Shown: positions 41,505 to 51,595, numbered from the stretch's first letter. The stretch is 64,000 bases of DNA from Candidatus Gracilibacteria bacterium CG17_big_fil_post_rev_8_21_14_2_50_48_13 (GCA_002783265.1 PFFG01000008.1:16424-80423); one strand, 5' to 3'. Program-made: numbers and translations. The notes: generated from the sequence alone by a model not told the origin.

Positions 41505-42833
41505 ATGCTGCAAACCACTGCCCTCGACATCTTGAAAATGGGACGAAACGTTTTCCTGACCGGCGCGCCAGGTACCGGGAAAACCTATGTGCTTCGATCC
41601 TATGTGCGCTATTTGCGTGACCATGGCGTTTTTCCCGTGCTGTCGTCGCCGACGGGTATTGCGGCTAGCCATATCGGCGGCATGACCATTCATTCGTGTT
41701 TTGGCTTGGGGCATGTGGAAGAGGTGCCCTCGCCTTCCTATTTGAAGCGCGCTTTGGGTAAACCCTTGGTACGCCGTCGTCTTTCCGGCATGCAGGTGTT
41801 GATTGTGGATGAAGTCTCCATGCTTTCGCCCGTGCTCTTCGAAACCATGGATCTCATGCTGCGCCTAGCTAAAGAAAAGGATGTGCCCTTTGGCGATGTC
41901 CAGGTCGTATTTTCTGGTGATTTTTTCCAGTTAGCACCAGTTTCCCGCACACGTGAAGAAATTCGGTATGCATGGCAAACGCCGCTCTGGGAGGCGCTGG
42001 GATTTCATACCTGCTACCTCCATGAAGTTTACCGCCAGCGTGATGGGGAGCTCTTAACACTGCTTGAGGAAATTCGCTGCGGCAATGTTTCTGAAGGATC
42101 TATGGATGCACTGCGAAGGCGGTATCGACGGTTGCCAAAGGTGCTTGTGGAGCCAACAAAACTCTATACACACAACGCGGATATTGACCGTATAAATGCG
42201 GAGCGCCTTGAGGCGCTGGATGGGAGAAGTGCAACCTTTCTCATGAAAGAACAGGGGCCACCCGATAAAACGAAGAAAATTCTTTCCTCGAGTTTGCTGA
42301 GTCCTGCCTTGCAGCTGAAGGTCGGTGCCGCCGTGATGTTTATAAAAAACAGCCCACAGGGAGAGTTTATTAATGGTACCATGGGTACAGTGCTGGATTT
42401 TGATGAAGAGGATGGGTATCCCCTCGTGGAAACAGAGGGGGGCCTGATACATGCAACGCCGCTGGAGTGGCTTATGGAGGATGAAGAAGGTAAAACGGAG
42501 GCAAAGGTGACGCAGGTGCCGCTTCGTCTTGCCTGGGCAATTACGGTGCATAAATCTCAGGGTATGACCCTGGATGCAGCGGAAATTGATCTTTCCAAGA
42601 CCTTTGAACCTGGCCAGGGGTACGTCGCTCTTTCGCGTCTGAAAACCATGGATGGACTTATGCTCATGGGGATGAATCAGGTGGCGCTTCTGGTGGATGA
42701 AGTGGTTTCCAGTTACGATGCACAAATGCGGCGCTTATCGGAATATATTGAGGGACGATTTTCCGAAGCGGATGTCTTGGATGTCCAGGTGACCCAGCGA
42801 AGTTTTCTGTTAGCCGCTGGTGGAGAAAAATAA
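41505..42833 (+). CDS. PIF1/RecD-like superfamily 1 DNA helicase
   Basis: A 442-residue SF1B helicase. Motif I is FLTGAPGTGKTYVLRSY, then come SSPTGIAASHIGG, motif II LIVDEVSMLSP, motif III FSGDFFQLAPV, motif IV region LHEVYRQRD, motif V AWAITVHKSQGMTLDAAEID and motif VI GQGYVALSRLKTMDGL. This is the compact PIF1 type that moves 5'-3' on single-stranded DNA, common in Patescibacteria and in mobile elements. There is no extra HRDC or nuclease domain. A TATACT at 41480-41485 is a likely -10 with a leader under 20 nt. Confidence 0.9.
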   Translation: MLQTTALDILKMGRNVFLTGAPGTGKTYVLRSYVRYLRDHGVFPVLSSPTGIAASHIGGMTIHSCFGLGHVEEVPSPSYLKRALGKPLVRRRLSGMQVLIVDEVSMLSPVLFETMDLMLRLAKEKDVPFGDVQVVFSGDFFQLAPVSRTREEIRYAWQTPLWEALGFHTCYLHEVYRQRDGELLTLLEEIRCGNVSEGSMDALRRRYRRLPKVLVEPTKLYTHNADIDRINAERLEALDGRSATFLMKEQGPPDKTKKILSSSLLSPALQLKVGAAVMFIKNSPQGEFINGTMGTVLDFDEEDGYPLVETEGGLIHATPLEWLMEDEEGKTEAKVTQVPLRLAWAITVHKSQGMTLDAAEIDLSKTFEPGQGYVALSRLKTMDGLMLMGMNQVALLVDEVVSSYDAQMRRLSEYIEGRFSEADVLDVQVTQRSFLLAAGGEK

Positions 42834-42888
42834 CTTGATTTTGTAGGATGAGCAACTAAGGTTGCCAGGAAGTCAATAACTGAACATA

Positions 42889-44007
42889 GTGATAACTCCA
42901 CAGGAAGATCCAAAAGAGAAAGGGCCCTTTTCTGCAGCAACGGAAGCCTTTAAAAATCGCCTCAGATCTTTGCGTTTTTCGGGCGCAGATCTTTCACCAC
43001 TGGCCAGGGCGTACCTGAGGCAAGAAGAAACCATCATCGAGGAAGTAACTTCTGCCATGCAGAGGTGGATTTCCCATATAGTAGATGATGCCTGGGAGGC
43101 AACCGTGCAAAAGAGCTATTCCAAGGAATCCTATCATGTACAAAGGCAAATCTATGCACCCAACCGCCCCTATGGCAAGGAAATTGCATGGTCGAATGGT
43201 GCGCGTATAGAACGCTTTCGAGGTCCTACTCTCCAGGGAACGGGATTGACGCACCCGGGTATTTCCTATCGTAAGCCCTGGGAAGAAAAACACGCCGCGG
43301 AAACACCCAATGAAGACAATTTTGCCTTAATGCCGGAGTATAATGTTTTTGCTGTGTGCGATGGTGTTGGTGGCACGGATGCTGGAGCAATGGCAAGTCA
43401 TGTAGTCTTGGAAGAAATTCGGCGCCATGCAGGGGGGCTCATCGATGGTATGAAGGCAGCGAATCATCGACTTGGAGCCATGCCTTTTAGTGCGGAAACC
43501 ACGGTGGCTGCTGTGGAAATCACCTCGGATGGTGAGTTGTATCCGCTTTGGGTTGGAGACTCGCGTATTCTTGTCCTGACAGACAAAAACGAACTGTGTT
43601 TTCGGTCCCATGATCACGGGGCACCCGCTGTATTGGCCGATAAAGAATTGCAGGAAGATTTAGATTACGAAGACCGCTATCTTATTTCTGAAAGTGTCGG
43701 ATACGGCAAGGGGCCCATGCGTACCTCCCTCGAGACAAATCCGTCAGATTTTTTTGTCCAGCTACACCCCGGATACACGGTCCTTCTTCTAACGGATGGT
43801 GTGTTGGATTCCATGAATTCCTATGATATTGCATCATTTTTTCAGCAGCACCCCTACGTTCCCAAAGATCGCTGGGCAGAATTTCTAGCGGTGGAAATGC
43901 ATGAGCGTATGGCGCGCGTGCAGTTTACGGAATATGCACTGCTCGGTGGACTGCGCGCCAGAAAACTGGATAACTTCAGTATTGTCGTCTTGGAGTATCT
44001 TGGCTAG
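42889..44007 (+). CDS. PP2C-family serine/threonine phosphatase
   Basis: A 372-residue protein that starts at GTG. After about 130 residues of unassigned N-terminal sequence, the PP2C core has NEDNFALMPEYNVFAVCDGV with GGTDAG (metal Asp residues), PLWVGDSRILVL, LLLTDGVLDSMNSYD and LDNFSIVVLEY, so all four metal-binding aspartates are present. It should dephosphorylate Ser/Thr in cytoplasmic proteins. No Hanks-type kinase is in the window. It is a separate unit between the helicase and pnp. Confidence 0.87.
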   Translation: MITPQEDPKEKGPFSAATEAFKNRLRSLRFSGADLSPLARAYLRQEETIIEEVTSAMQRWISHIVDDAWEATVQKSYSKESYHVQRQIYAPNRPYGKEIAWSNGARIERFRGPTLQGTGLTHPGISYRKPWEEKHAAETPNEDNFALMPEYNVFAVCDGVGGTDAGAMASHVVLEEIRRHAGGLIDGMKAANHRLGAMPFSAETTVAAVEITSDGELYPLWVGDSRILVLTDKNELCFRSHDHGAPAVLADKELQEDLDYEDRYLISESVGYGKGPMRTSLETNPSDFFVQLHPGYTVLLLTDGVLDSMNSYDIASFFQQHPYVPKDRWAEFLAVEMHERMARVQFTEYALLGGLRARKLDNFSIVVLEYLG

Positions 44008-44163
44008 GAACTCTTCGTTGCGATTGCTTTAGAACATGAACCGCTCTATACTGCCTCCGTCCTCACTTACGGCATGTACTGTCAGGCAAGATGTCATATT
44101 CTATGACCTTTTCCCCGAGAGTATATGCGCATAGGGGACAGATATATTCCCTATTTATGGTTC

Positions 44164-46497
44164 ATGAGTATTATAACGAAAAGTTTTCCTTTTCTTGGAA
44201 AGGAGATCACCTTTGAGACGGGTCGCCTTGCAAAACTTGCGACAGGCTCCGTGACGGTTCGTTGTGGCGACACAATTTTGCTGGTCACGAACACCGTGAG
44301 TGATCGTGTCCGTGACGGTATCGATTATTTCCCCTTGTTGGTGGATTATCAGGAAAAGTTCTACGCCACAGGAAAGATGAAGGGAAGCCGCTTCATTAAA
44401 CGTGAAGGACGACCGAGCGATAAGTCTATTTTGGCAGGACGCATGGTGGATCGCCCCCTTCGCCCTTTGTTTCCCAAATACATGCGTAATGACATGCAAA
44501 TTGTCATTTCCATTTTGTCCGCTGATATGGTGCATAATCCTGAGGATTTCGCCATTTTGGGGTCATCTCTTGCCTCCATGCTGACAGGGGTTCCCTTTGG
44601 TGGACCCGTTGCAGGGGTACGAGTTGGTTTGGTGAAAAATGCCGAAGGTAAGGAAGAGTTAAAGGTCAACCCAAGCTATGACGAACTCATTGGCGGACGG
44701 CTCGATTTAATGGTGGCAGGTTCAGAAAAGGCCATTACCATGATTGAAGCGGCTTGTGAGGAGGTCGATGCTGAGACAATGATGCGCGCCCTTGAACTTG
44801 CCCATGAGTCGATTAAGGCACTTTGTGCCATGCAAAAGGAGTTTGTTGCCCAGTGTGGAGAACTGCCAAAGGTGGAAGTGGTCTATAGCCCGTCTGCTGA
44901 AGATGCGGAGACGTTTATGCGCGACTTTATGACCACGGCGAAGATTGAGAGTGTCTTTGGACATGGGCACGATCTTGCAGCCTTCCGCGCCTCCGTTTCA
45001 ACGCTCAAAGCAGCCATGACGGAGGAAGCAGCTCCCTATATGGAAAAAGAGGGAAACACATGGACAAAAAATATGCTCGCCGAGCTTTTTGATAAGCATT
45101 TACATAAGGGGATCCGCGCGAAAATGCTGAAAGAAAAGACACGACTTGATGGTCGTGCACTGACGGATATTCGCCCTGTAAGCTGTGAAGTAGGCCTTAT
45201 CCCACGAACCCACGGATCAGGTCTCTTCAATCGTGGAGCGACGCAGGTGCTCTCTCTTGTGACGCTGGGATCGCCTGGCGATGCACAGGTCATTGATGAA
45301 ATGGATGCGACGGATGAAAAACGCTATATGCATCACTATAATTTCCCAGGGTTTAGTGTTGGAGAAGTTTCCCCGATGCGTGGTCCTGGTCGTCGAGAAA
45401 TTGGTCATGGCGATCTTGCAGAACGTGCCCTCGTGGCGGTGTTGCCCTCAAAGGAAGATTTTCCATACACTATTCGTGTGGTGTCTGAGGTACTCGGTTC
45501 CAACGGTTCCTCGAGTATGGGCTCTGTTTGTGGATCAACCCTCTCATTGCTTGATGCAGGTGTACCACTGAAGGCACCTGTGAGCGGTATTGCTATGGGA
45601 CTGATCATGGATAAGGAGACGGGTGAGTATATTGTTCTTTCCGATATTCAGGGGCAGGAAGACTATCTCGGTGATATGGACTTCAAGGTAGCCGGTACAG
45701 AAAAGGGAATGACAGCGCTCCAGCTGGATATTAAGCTCGAGGGACTCACACTTGATATTCTTCGCAAGGCGATTGCCCAAGCCAACGAAGGACGCGCGTT
45801 TATTTTGAGCAAGATGCTCGAGGTACAAAATATGCCACGACCTGAGCTGTCGCAGTTTGCTCCGCGTATCATTACGCTGAAAATTCCGATGGCAAGTATT
45901 GGAGAAGTCATCGGCCCAGGCGGTAAGATGATTCGCAGTATTATTGAAATGACAGGAACGAAGATCGATATTGACGATGATGGCACTGTGATGATTACGG
46001 GGGCGGATATGGAAAGTTCCTACAAAGCCCGTGATTATATTCAAAAACTTACCTATGTGCCGAAACCCGGTGATGAGTTTGAGGGGAAGGTGAAGCGTAT
46101 CATGGACTTCGGTGCTCTCGTGGAATATGCACCGGGCAAGGAAGGTATGGTCCACATTTCTGAAATGGCACCATTCCGTGTTGGACGTGTGGAAGATATT
46201 ATGAAGCTGGGTGATATGGTGAAGGTGCGAGTCCTTCGAGTGGAAGAGGGAGGCAAAATTGCCCTGTCGCATAAAGAGTACTGCACTATTGATGCCTCAA
46301 CGTTGCCACCAGCACCACCGATGCCTGAGCGTCGCCCTATGGGTGATCGCGGACCACGTCGCTTCGACGACCGGCCTCGTCATGATCGACCGCAAGGAGA
46401 TCGTGGACCACGGCCTGAGGCTCCACGTGATCCTGCTCCTCGCGAGCAGGCACCACGCCCTGCGCGCGATATTGACAGTGAAATTGACAACCTTTAG
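44164..46497 (+). CDS. pnp: Polyribonucleotide nucleotidyltransferase
   Basis: A 777-residue PNPase that degrades RNA phosphorolytically from the 3' end. Two RNase PH domains are present (first with GKMKGSRFIKREGRPSDKSI, second with TGxGRREIGHGDLAERAL-type sequence and FPYTIRVVSEVLGSNGSSSM). They are followed by a KH domain (IGEVIGPGGKMIRSIIEMTG) and an S1 domain (GKEGMVHISEMA). The tail of about 55 residues is unusually rich in Arg, Pro and Asp (DRGPRRFDDRPRHDRPQGDR), probably disordered and RNA-binding. The ATG at 44164 gives the family N-terminus. Confidence 0.96.
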   Translation: MSIITKSFPFLGKEITFETGRLAKLATGSVTVRCGDTILLVTNTVSDRVRDGIDYFPLLVDYQEKFYATGKMKGSRFIKREGRPSDKSILAGRMVDRPLRPLFPKYMRNDMQIVISILSADMVHNPEDFAILGSSLASMLTGVPFGGPVAGVRVGLVKNAEGKEELKVNPSYDELIGGRLDLMVAGSEKAITMIEAACEEVDAETMMRALELAHESIKALCAMQKEFVAQCGELPKVEVVYSPSAEDAETFMRDFMTTAKIESVFGHGHDLAAFRASVSTLKAAMTEEAAPYMEKEGNTWTKNMLAELFDKHLHKGIRAKMLKEKTRLDGRALTDIRPVSCEVGLIPRTHGSGLFNRGATQVLSLVTLGSPGDAQVIDEMDATDEKRYMHHYNFPGFSVGEVSPMRGPGRREIGHGDLAERALVAVLPSKEDFPYTIRVVSEVLGSNGSSSMGSVCGSTLSLLDAGVPLKAPVSGIAMGLIMDKETGEYIVLSDIQGQEDYLGDMDFKVAGTEKGMTALQLDIKLEGLTLDILRKAIAQANEGRAFILSKMLEVQNMPRPELSQFAPRIITLKIPMASIGEVIGPGGKMIRSIIEMTGTKIDIDDDGTVMITGADMESSYKARDYIQKLTYVPKPGDEFEGKVKRIMDFGALVEYAPGKEGMVHISEMAPFRVGRVEDIMKLGDMVKVRVLRVEEGGKIALSHKEYCTIDASTLPPAPPMPERRPMGDRGPRRFDDRPRHDRPQGDRGPRPEAPRDPAPREQAPRPARDIDSEIDNL

Positions 46498-46516
46498 AAA
46501 GGTTTTCAATAGACAA

Positions 46517-46554
46517 ATACGACGCCATGCTTATAATGGCGTCGTATTTTTATT
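46517..46554 (+). terminator. Intrinsic terminator of pnp
   Basis: A perfect 12-bp stem ATACGACGCCAT (46517-46528) / ATGGCGTCGTAT (46536-46547) with a 7-nt loop is followed by TTTTATT. It lies 20 nt after the pnp stop. Confidence 0.92.
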
Positions 46555-46562
46555 GCCACCCT

Positions 46563-46877
46563 ATGTTACCAGAAGAAGTTATATCCTTGACGGTGCCAGA
46601 GCTATCCGTTTTGCCAAGTTATAGCGGTGATGTTAGCAGCTATGAGAAAGAAAAGGAGTATTTTTACCAGTTAAAAAGCCAGATTCAGGCTATCACTACT
46701 CCAGGTGAGGGGATATCCAAATTTGATCTACGCGGCCAGATGGAGCTCGCAAGACTCATGAAGGAGATACAGACGCTCTATGTCCATTTGCTTCGTATGG
46801 CTGGTATCCATGAGGAATCTTCTCGAGCATATATTCATATGGATCGACGAAGAAATCGTAAAAAAAAGCAGGGTTAA
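46563..46877 (+). CDS. Small hypothetical protein
   Basis: A 104-residue protein starting MLPEEVISLTVPELSVLPSY, with helices rich in Glu, Lys and Gln and a basic C-terminus (HMDRRRNRKKKQG). No family is recognised. The ATG at 46563 follows CCACCCT and lies just after the pnp terminator, so either terminator read-through or a promoter within the stem region must drive it. It is followed 57 nt later by rarA. Confidence 0.55.
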   Translation: MLPEEVISLTVPELSVLPSYSGDVSSYEKEKEYFYQLKSQIQAITTPGEGISKFDLRGQMELARLMKEIQTLYVHLLRMAGIHEESSRAYIHMDRRRNRKKKQG

Positions 46878-46934
46878 GTTTCAGTGCAGAAGAACTCTTG
46901 CCACGGAAACACGGGCAAGCCTATAGTGGTGCAT

Positions 46935-48209
46935 ATGCATACTCCTCACCAACCCCTCGCGTATAGAATGCGGCCGAAGCATGTGACTGATCTCATTGGT
47001 CAGGAGCATTTATTCGCGAAGGGTAGCCGTCTTATGCGTGCTATTGAGGCAGGGCAGGGGCATCTGTTTTCGTTTATTTTGTGGGGGCCACCGGGTGTGG
47101 GCAAAACCTCCCTTGCTCGGGCGCTCGCTCAGGATGTCGATTATGACTATGTCTCTCTCAATGCGGTGGAAGCGGGGGTAAAAGATCTTCGTGCTCTGGT
47201 GGAAAAAGCTCGGCAGAGTCAGGCAGGCTTTTTTCATAAACCCATGCTGCTCTTTATCGACGAAATTCACCGATTTAGTAAATCGCAGCAGGATTTTTTG
47301 CTGCCGCATGTAGAAAGTGGGCTTTTGACCTTGGTTGGTGCAACCACGGAAAACCCCTCCTTTGAAGTGAATAGTGCGCTGCTTTCCCGTATGAAAGTGT
47401 TTGTCTTGAAAGAGCTGACAGAGGCACATATCGATGCCATTATACGGCGCGCCGTCGCTCTGGATGAAGAAATGGCGCAGTTTGCGCCCATGCTTCGCGA
47501 CTCCGACCTTGCCTTTATTGCGCGCACCAGTTTTGGTGATGCGCGTACGGCACTCAACCTTCTTGAGCAACTCACCTTGCACATCGATGATCTTCCCACG
47601 GAGGAGAGTGAGCGTTCCGCGGCCCTTGCTTCCATACTTCGCCAGGATGTGATTCGCTACGATAAAAATGGCGAAGAACACTACAATATTATCTCAGCAC
47701 TGCATAAAAGCCTGCGGGATAGTGATGTGGACGCATCCATTTATTGGCTGATGCGCATGCTTGAGGCGGGTGAGGATCCAAAATACGTGGTGCGACGTAT
47801 GATGCGATTTGCCTCGGAAGATATTGGCGCGAGCGACCCTCAAGCGCTGATTCTTGCAATGGCGGTACAGCAAAATGTGGTGTTTGTGGGTATGCCCGAG
47901 AGCACCACTGCATTGGTGGAACTTGCTGTGTATTTGGCAAAGGCGCCTAAGGATAACCGGTGCTACACCGCAGCAAAAAAAGCCCAACGCTTGATTCGAG
48001 AAACAGGGCCCCTTGGCGTTCCACTTCATCTTCGCAATGCCACCACGAACCTTATGAAAGAATTGTCCTACGGCAAGGGGTATGAATATGCTCACGACCT
48101 TGAGGAGAAAAAATCCCAGCAGGAACATTTTCCTAAAGGTTTAGAGGGGACCCGACTCTGGGAAGAGTCAGATCTGGAGAAAAATTCCCGTACGGACCTT
48201 CACAGATAA
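46935..48209 (+). CDS. rarA: Replication-associated recombination protein A (RarA/MgsA)
   Basis: A 424-residue AAA+ ATPase of the RarA/WRNIP1 family, acting at stalled replication forks. It begins PLAYRMRPKHVTDLIGQEHL, with Walker A ILWGPPGVGKTSLARAL, Walker B MLLFIDEIHRFSKSQQD, sensor 1 LVGATTENPSFEVNSALLSR, and the C-terminal DVDASIYWLMRMLEAGEDP and RMMRFASEDIG typical of the family. The ATG at 46935 gives the family N-terminus. Confidence 0.94.
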   Translation: MHTPHQPLAYRMRPKHVTDLIGQEHLFAKGSRLMRAIEAGQGHLFSFILWGPPGVGKTSLARALAQDVDYDYVSLNAVEAGVKDLRALVEKARQSQAGFFHKPMLLFIDEIHRFSKSQQDFLLPHVESGLLTLVGATTENPSFEVNSALLSRMKVFVLKELTEAHIDAIIRRAVALDEEMAQFAPMLRDSDLAFIARTSFGDARTALNLLEQLTLHIDDLPTEESERSAALASILRQDVIRYDKNGEEHYNIISALHKSLRDSDVDASIYWLMRMLEAGEDPKYVVRRMMRFASEDIGASDPQALILAMAVQQNVVFVGMPESTTALVELAVYLAKAPKDNRCYTAAKKAQRLIRETGPLGVPLHLRNATTNLMKELSYGKGYEYAHDLEEKKSQQEHFPKGLEGTRLWEESDLEKNSRTDLHR

Positions 48210-48253
48210 GAACCTGCGTGCTACGCTCTCGTCAGCTCATTTTCTGCCTTTCT

Positions 48254-49006
48254 ATGGATTCTCATCAATACGTTCAGCGGTATACCCTGATTGTGCTTCT
48301 GTTTCTTGGTATCGCCGGTACCATTGCCGCCGTTGCCTATGCTCTCATGCAGCGCGTTGTGGCGGTTGACCTGCCCTCCCTTGTTGATACGGCCGTGCTT
48401 CGGCAGGATCTCACGGTCTGTAGTGGCGGAAAAGATGAACCATCAAAAAAGGGTTGTTATGAACAAGCATACCCCGTTGTTGCGAAACTGGATACTTGCA
48501 CAAGAATTCCGTATACGGATGTCTCGGAAACATGCCGCGCCTACTTCGCAAACATCGACCAACTGCGCACCAGAGCCGAGGGATTGCGGCAAAAGTTTAC
48601 CTATGAGTCGGTCCAGCTTGAATTGACCATGAAGGATGGCACGAAAAAACGGGTAACGGCCCTTGTGGCGGACGATGATGCAAAGCGTGTGCAGGGGCTT
48701 TCCTATGTGCCTGCTATGGGCGCAAATGAGGGGATGCTGTTCGTTTTTCCTGATGTCATGAAAGATATGGCTTTTCATATGAAAGACATGCTCATGCCAC
48801 TGGATATCATCTATCTCACGAAAGACTGGGTGCCTGTTCAGTCCTTTAGGAACGCCGTCTCTTGTGCCGGTTCTCCCGCGGAGCCATGCCCTCTATTGCT
48901 ACGTCGTGGCAATGATGTGCAATATGTCCTGGAAATTGCTCCGCAGGGCAAGGAGGTACTTGGAGTACAACTTCTAGACAGTAAGGAAATACCGGCAGGT
49001 TCCTAA
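48254..49006 (+). CDS. Membrane-anchored DUF192 protein
   Basis: A 250-residue protein. An N-terminal helix (YTLIVLLFLGIAGTIAAVAY) anchors an exported region with several cysteines. The C-terminal 120 residues are a DUF192 domain: RVQGLSYVPAMGANEGMLFV FPD, FHMKDMLMPLDIIYLTKDW and a final strand block. DUF192 proteins are small beta proteins of unknown role found in the envelope. The ATG at 48254 precedes the anchor; an upstream in-frame start at 48218 would add 12 residues. Confidence 0.82.
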   Translation: MDSHQYVQRYTLIVLLFLGIAGTIAAVAYALMQRVVAVDLPSLVDTAVLRQDLTVCSGGKDEPSKKGCYEQAYPVVAKLDTCTRIPYTDVSETCRAYFANIDQLRTRAEGLRQKFTYESVQLELTMKDGTKKRVTALVADDDAKRVQGLSYVPAMGANEGMLFVFPDVMKDMAFHMKDMLMPLDIIYLTKDWVPVQSFRNAVSCAGSPAEPCPLLLRRGNDVQYVLEIAPQGKEVLGVQLLDSKEIPAGS

Positions 49007-49030
49007 TTACCTTGTTGATTATCGAACACT

Positions 49031-49711
49031 ATGAAAACACAGTATATTTTAGTAGATGTAGATACGCAGGTGGATTTTATGCTTCCGCATGGGGCGCTCT
49101 ACGTGCCTGCTCTGGAAGCGGTTGCAACAAATATTTCCCTTTTAACGCAGACATCGCTTCCGCGATTGGGGAGTGTGGATTCTCATGCCTATGACGCCTT
49201 CGAGTTTCAGGACAATGGAGGACCTTTCCCACCCCACTGTGTGAAGGGAACGGAGGGCTGGCTCAAACCGGCTTTCGCTCGGCCCGACAACATGCGTTTT
49301 GTGCCCATGGGGCGCGATTTGTACATGGGCGAATCTCGTGCAGGGGAAGGAAACCGTGCCTATACGGAAGAGTTTTTTACGGAGGAAGTTATGGGAGGGA
49401 TAAGTGTCTACTTTGAAAAGGAAGTGTATTCGCTCTTTGCGAACCCCTTTGCAGAGAAGGCGATACTGCATCTCGTGCACACACTCACGGCGAAAAATAT
49501 CCAGCCCGTCTTTGCGGTGTATGGGTATTGCACGGGCGATTTCTGTGTGGATGCGGCGGCCACGGGGCTTGCGGATCTGGGAGTATCCGTCGCTCTGGTC
49601 TTGGATGCGACAGCTCCTCTGTCGGTGAAGGGTACCCTGGAAGAAACGACGCTCAAAACGATGAAAAAACGGGGAATTCCCATTCTTTCCACAGTAGAAC
49701 TTGTCTCCTAA
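49031..49711 (+). CDS. Isochorismatase/nicotinamidase-family cysteine hydrolase
   Basis: A 226-residue enzyme of the family that includes nicotinamidase. The catalytic triad is visible: Asp9 in ILVDVDTQVDFM, Lys in YFEKEVYSLF, and the nucleophile Cys in GYCTGDFCVDAAA. VDSHAYDAFEF takes the place of the metal-binding D-x-H-x-x-x-H loop. Nicotinamide to nicotinate conversion (NAD salvage) is the most likely role, but related amidases look the same at this level. It starts ATG at 49031 and its stop abuts the convergent argS. Confidence 0.8.
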   Translation: MKTQYILVDVDTQVDFMLPHGALYVPALEAVATNISLLTQTSLPRLGSVDSHAYDAFEFQDNGGPFPPHCVKGTEGWLKPAFARPDNMRFVPMGRDLYMGESRAGEGNRAYTEEFFTEEVMGGISVYFEKEVYSLFANPFAEKAILHLVHTLTAKNIQPVFAVYGYCTGDFCVDAAATGLADLGVSVALVLDATAPLSVKGTLEETTLKTMKKRGIPILSTVELVS

Positions 49712-51484
49712 CTACACCCGCTCCAGCGGTGTCATGCCCACCATGCGCAGAGCCCGTGTGTAGATGGCAGCGGCAGCTCGGGCGAGGCGGAGTTTTCTAT
49801 TGGTTGCTCCAATATCATCAGTCATGAAACGCTCCGCTCCGTAGAGGGAGTTGAAGCTCTGGGAGAGTTTTAAGACGAAATCGATGAGGAGATTGGGCGC
49901 GAAATCACGCATTGCGCTGGCAACCGTATGGGGGAAGTAGGCGAGTTCCGCAAGGACCGCTCGCTCTGCCTCTGTAAACTCCCAGGCGGTGGCTGCTTCG
50001 TCGATGGGCTGTTTGGCAAGCAGAGAATGAATACGGCCGAGGGCGTACAAAATGTACACACCGCTGTCACCTTCCATGCTGACCGCGCTTTCAAGGTTCA
50101 GCGTTACATTGGAGGTGCGCCCCGTGCGAAGAATGCCGTATTTTATGGCAGAAATAGCCATGCTTTCCAAGGTGGCTTCGTCGTACCCGCGATCCGTGGC
50201 GCTTAAGGACGCGCGCACCTGGTCGATAAGATCGTCGATGAGGAGTACTTCGTCGCCGCGGGAACTCATTTTCTTCACGTTTCCTTCCGCATCAGTAATG
50301 TTCACCATACCGTAACTGATATGGGTAAAATTTTCCCGCTTGGCAATGCCCAGTTGCTCGCAGACCGCAAAGACCTGTGCAAGGGCAGTGGATTGTTCCG
50401 GCCCGATAACCCAGAGCAGGCGATCGGCCTTATAGGTTTCCTTTTTGAGTTTGGTGAGGGCAAGATCCTGGGTGATATAAAGGGACGTTCCATCGGATTT
50501 TGCTACGATGGTGTCTGGAAGACCAAAGGATTCGAGCTGGGTCAAAATGGCACCATCAGGGAGTTGAACAAAAATGCCCTTTTTCAGCCCCTCTTCAACA
50601 AGGACTTTTCCCGCATTGTAGTGCTCGTGCTCATGCCACTCCTTATCCCATGTGCTGCCGAGGCGTTCGAGAGTGGCGTGCATACCTGCGTAGACATAGC
50701 CGAGAATATGATGCCAGAGTTCCCAGGTTGCTGGGTCATTTGCCTCCCAGTCGATGACCATCTGTTTTGTTGCCTGGGCCACGGTTTCATCTGCTTTGTA
50801 CGCATCCGCTCCACGCAAGTAGCAACTCCCCACAAAGTGATCTGCTTTCATGTGACGATCTTCGGGGGTAAACCATGCGTCTTTATGGGCTTGCCACGCG
50901 CTGATGGTAGCAGGTGTGCTCTCGTCTTTTCGCTCGAAGGCCAAAAAGCCGTACATGGCTTTGGCGATGGCAATTCCGCGGTTGTTATCCACCATGTCAC
51001 GAATAACCGTGGCGCCGCAATTTTCCAGAATATTGGCTATGGCCATGCCGATGAGGTTATTGCGGAGATGGCCAATGTGCATGGCCTTGTTGGGATTGGG
51101 CGAGGTGTGCTCGATGACCCATCGCTGACCCGCCAAAAGTGCATTGGACCCATAGGTGTCCCCGTGGGCCTCTATGTCTTCCACAAGCGTCTTCCAAAAG
51201 GCATTGGTGGCCGTTATATTCAAAAAACCCGGGGCTGCCGCATCAAAGTGAAAAAATGATGCAAGGTCGCTTGCGTTCATATCATCGCAGAGTTCCTGGG
51301 CAATGGCCAGGGGCGCCTTCCCTGCACGTTTTGCCAAGGGGAAAGCAATATTGGTCACATAATCCGCCTTACTGCGATCCGTTGGAGGGGTTATGTCAAA
51401 GGTAAGGTCTGTGACTGTATACCGACGCTCCATGCTCGCCAAAAGAGCAGATTTCAGCTGTGCAAGAAGGGAAGCGGAGGTCAT
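49712..51484 (-). CDS. argS: Arginyl-tRNA synthetase
   Basis: A 590-residue class I synthetase. The N-terminal Add1 domain has ITPPTDRSKADYVTNIAFPL. The HIGH-type motif is EHTSPNPNKAMHIGHLRNNL, the KMSK-type motif is VKKMSSRGDEVLLIDDL, and the DALR anticodon domain ends FNSLYGAERFM...RALRMVGMTPLERV. The length is normal. It diverges from the ileS T-box region and shares about 300 nt of intergenic DNA with it. I see no T-box on the argS side. Confidence 0.95.
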   Translation of the reverse strand: MTSASLLAQLKSALLASMERRYTVTDLTFDITPPTDRSKADYVTNIAFPLAKRAGKAPLAIAQELCDDMNASDLASFFHFDAAAPGFLNITATNAFWKTLVEDIEAHGDTYGSNALLAGQRWVIEHTSPNPNKAMHIGHLRNNLIGMAIANILENCGATVIRDMVDNNRGIAIAKAMYGFLAFERKDESTPATISAWQAHKDAWFTPEDRHMKADHFVGSCYLRGADAYKADETVAQATKQMVIDWEANDPATWELWHHILGYVYAGMHATLERLGSTWDKEWHEHEHYNAGKVLVEEGLKKGIFVQLPDGAILTQLESFGLPDTIVAKSDGTSLYITQDLALTKLKKETYKADRLLWVIGPEQSTALAQVFAVCEQLGIAKRENFTHISYGMVNITDAEGNVKKMSSRGDEVLLIDDLIDQVRASLSATDRGYDEATLESMAISAIKYGILRTGRTSNVTLNLESAVSMEGDSGVYILYALGRIHSLLAKQPIDEAATAWEFTEAERAVLAELAYFPHTVASAMRDFAPNLLIDFVLKLSQSFNSLYGAERFMTDDIGATNRKLRLARAAAAIYTRALRMVGMTPLERV

Positions 51485-51558
51485 ACGGAAACAAGGTCAA
51501 ATATATCGTGAGGAGTAAAGCATGAAAAGGCGTCGCGTGCAATATGGTGCGCCTGCTC

Positions 51559-51586
51559 TTGCATTTTCCGAGGCGCAATATATGAT
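51559..51586 (+). promoter_or_regulatory. Promoter of the ileS T-box transcript
   Basis: TTGCAT (51559-51564) and TATGAT (51581-51586) are spaced by 16 nt, as before rpmA and glyS. The predicted start near 51593 leaves about 14 nt before the specifier hairpin and a leader of about 190 nt. Confidence 0.6.
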
Positions 51587-51595
51587 TGTGCCATA

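Noticed and set aside
45544..46272. Long minus-strand frame (242 codons)
   Set aside because: It is antisense to the conserved second half of pnp and shows no protein-like features.
50321..51259. Long open frame on the plus strand (312 codons)
   Set aside because: It is antisense to argS, whose motifs are intact over the same bases; the frame has no recognisable domain.
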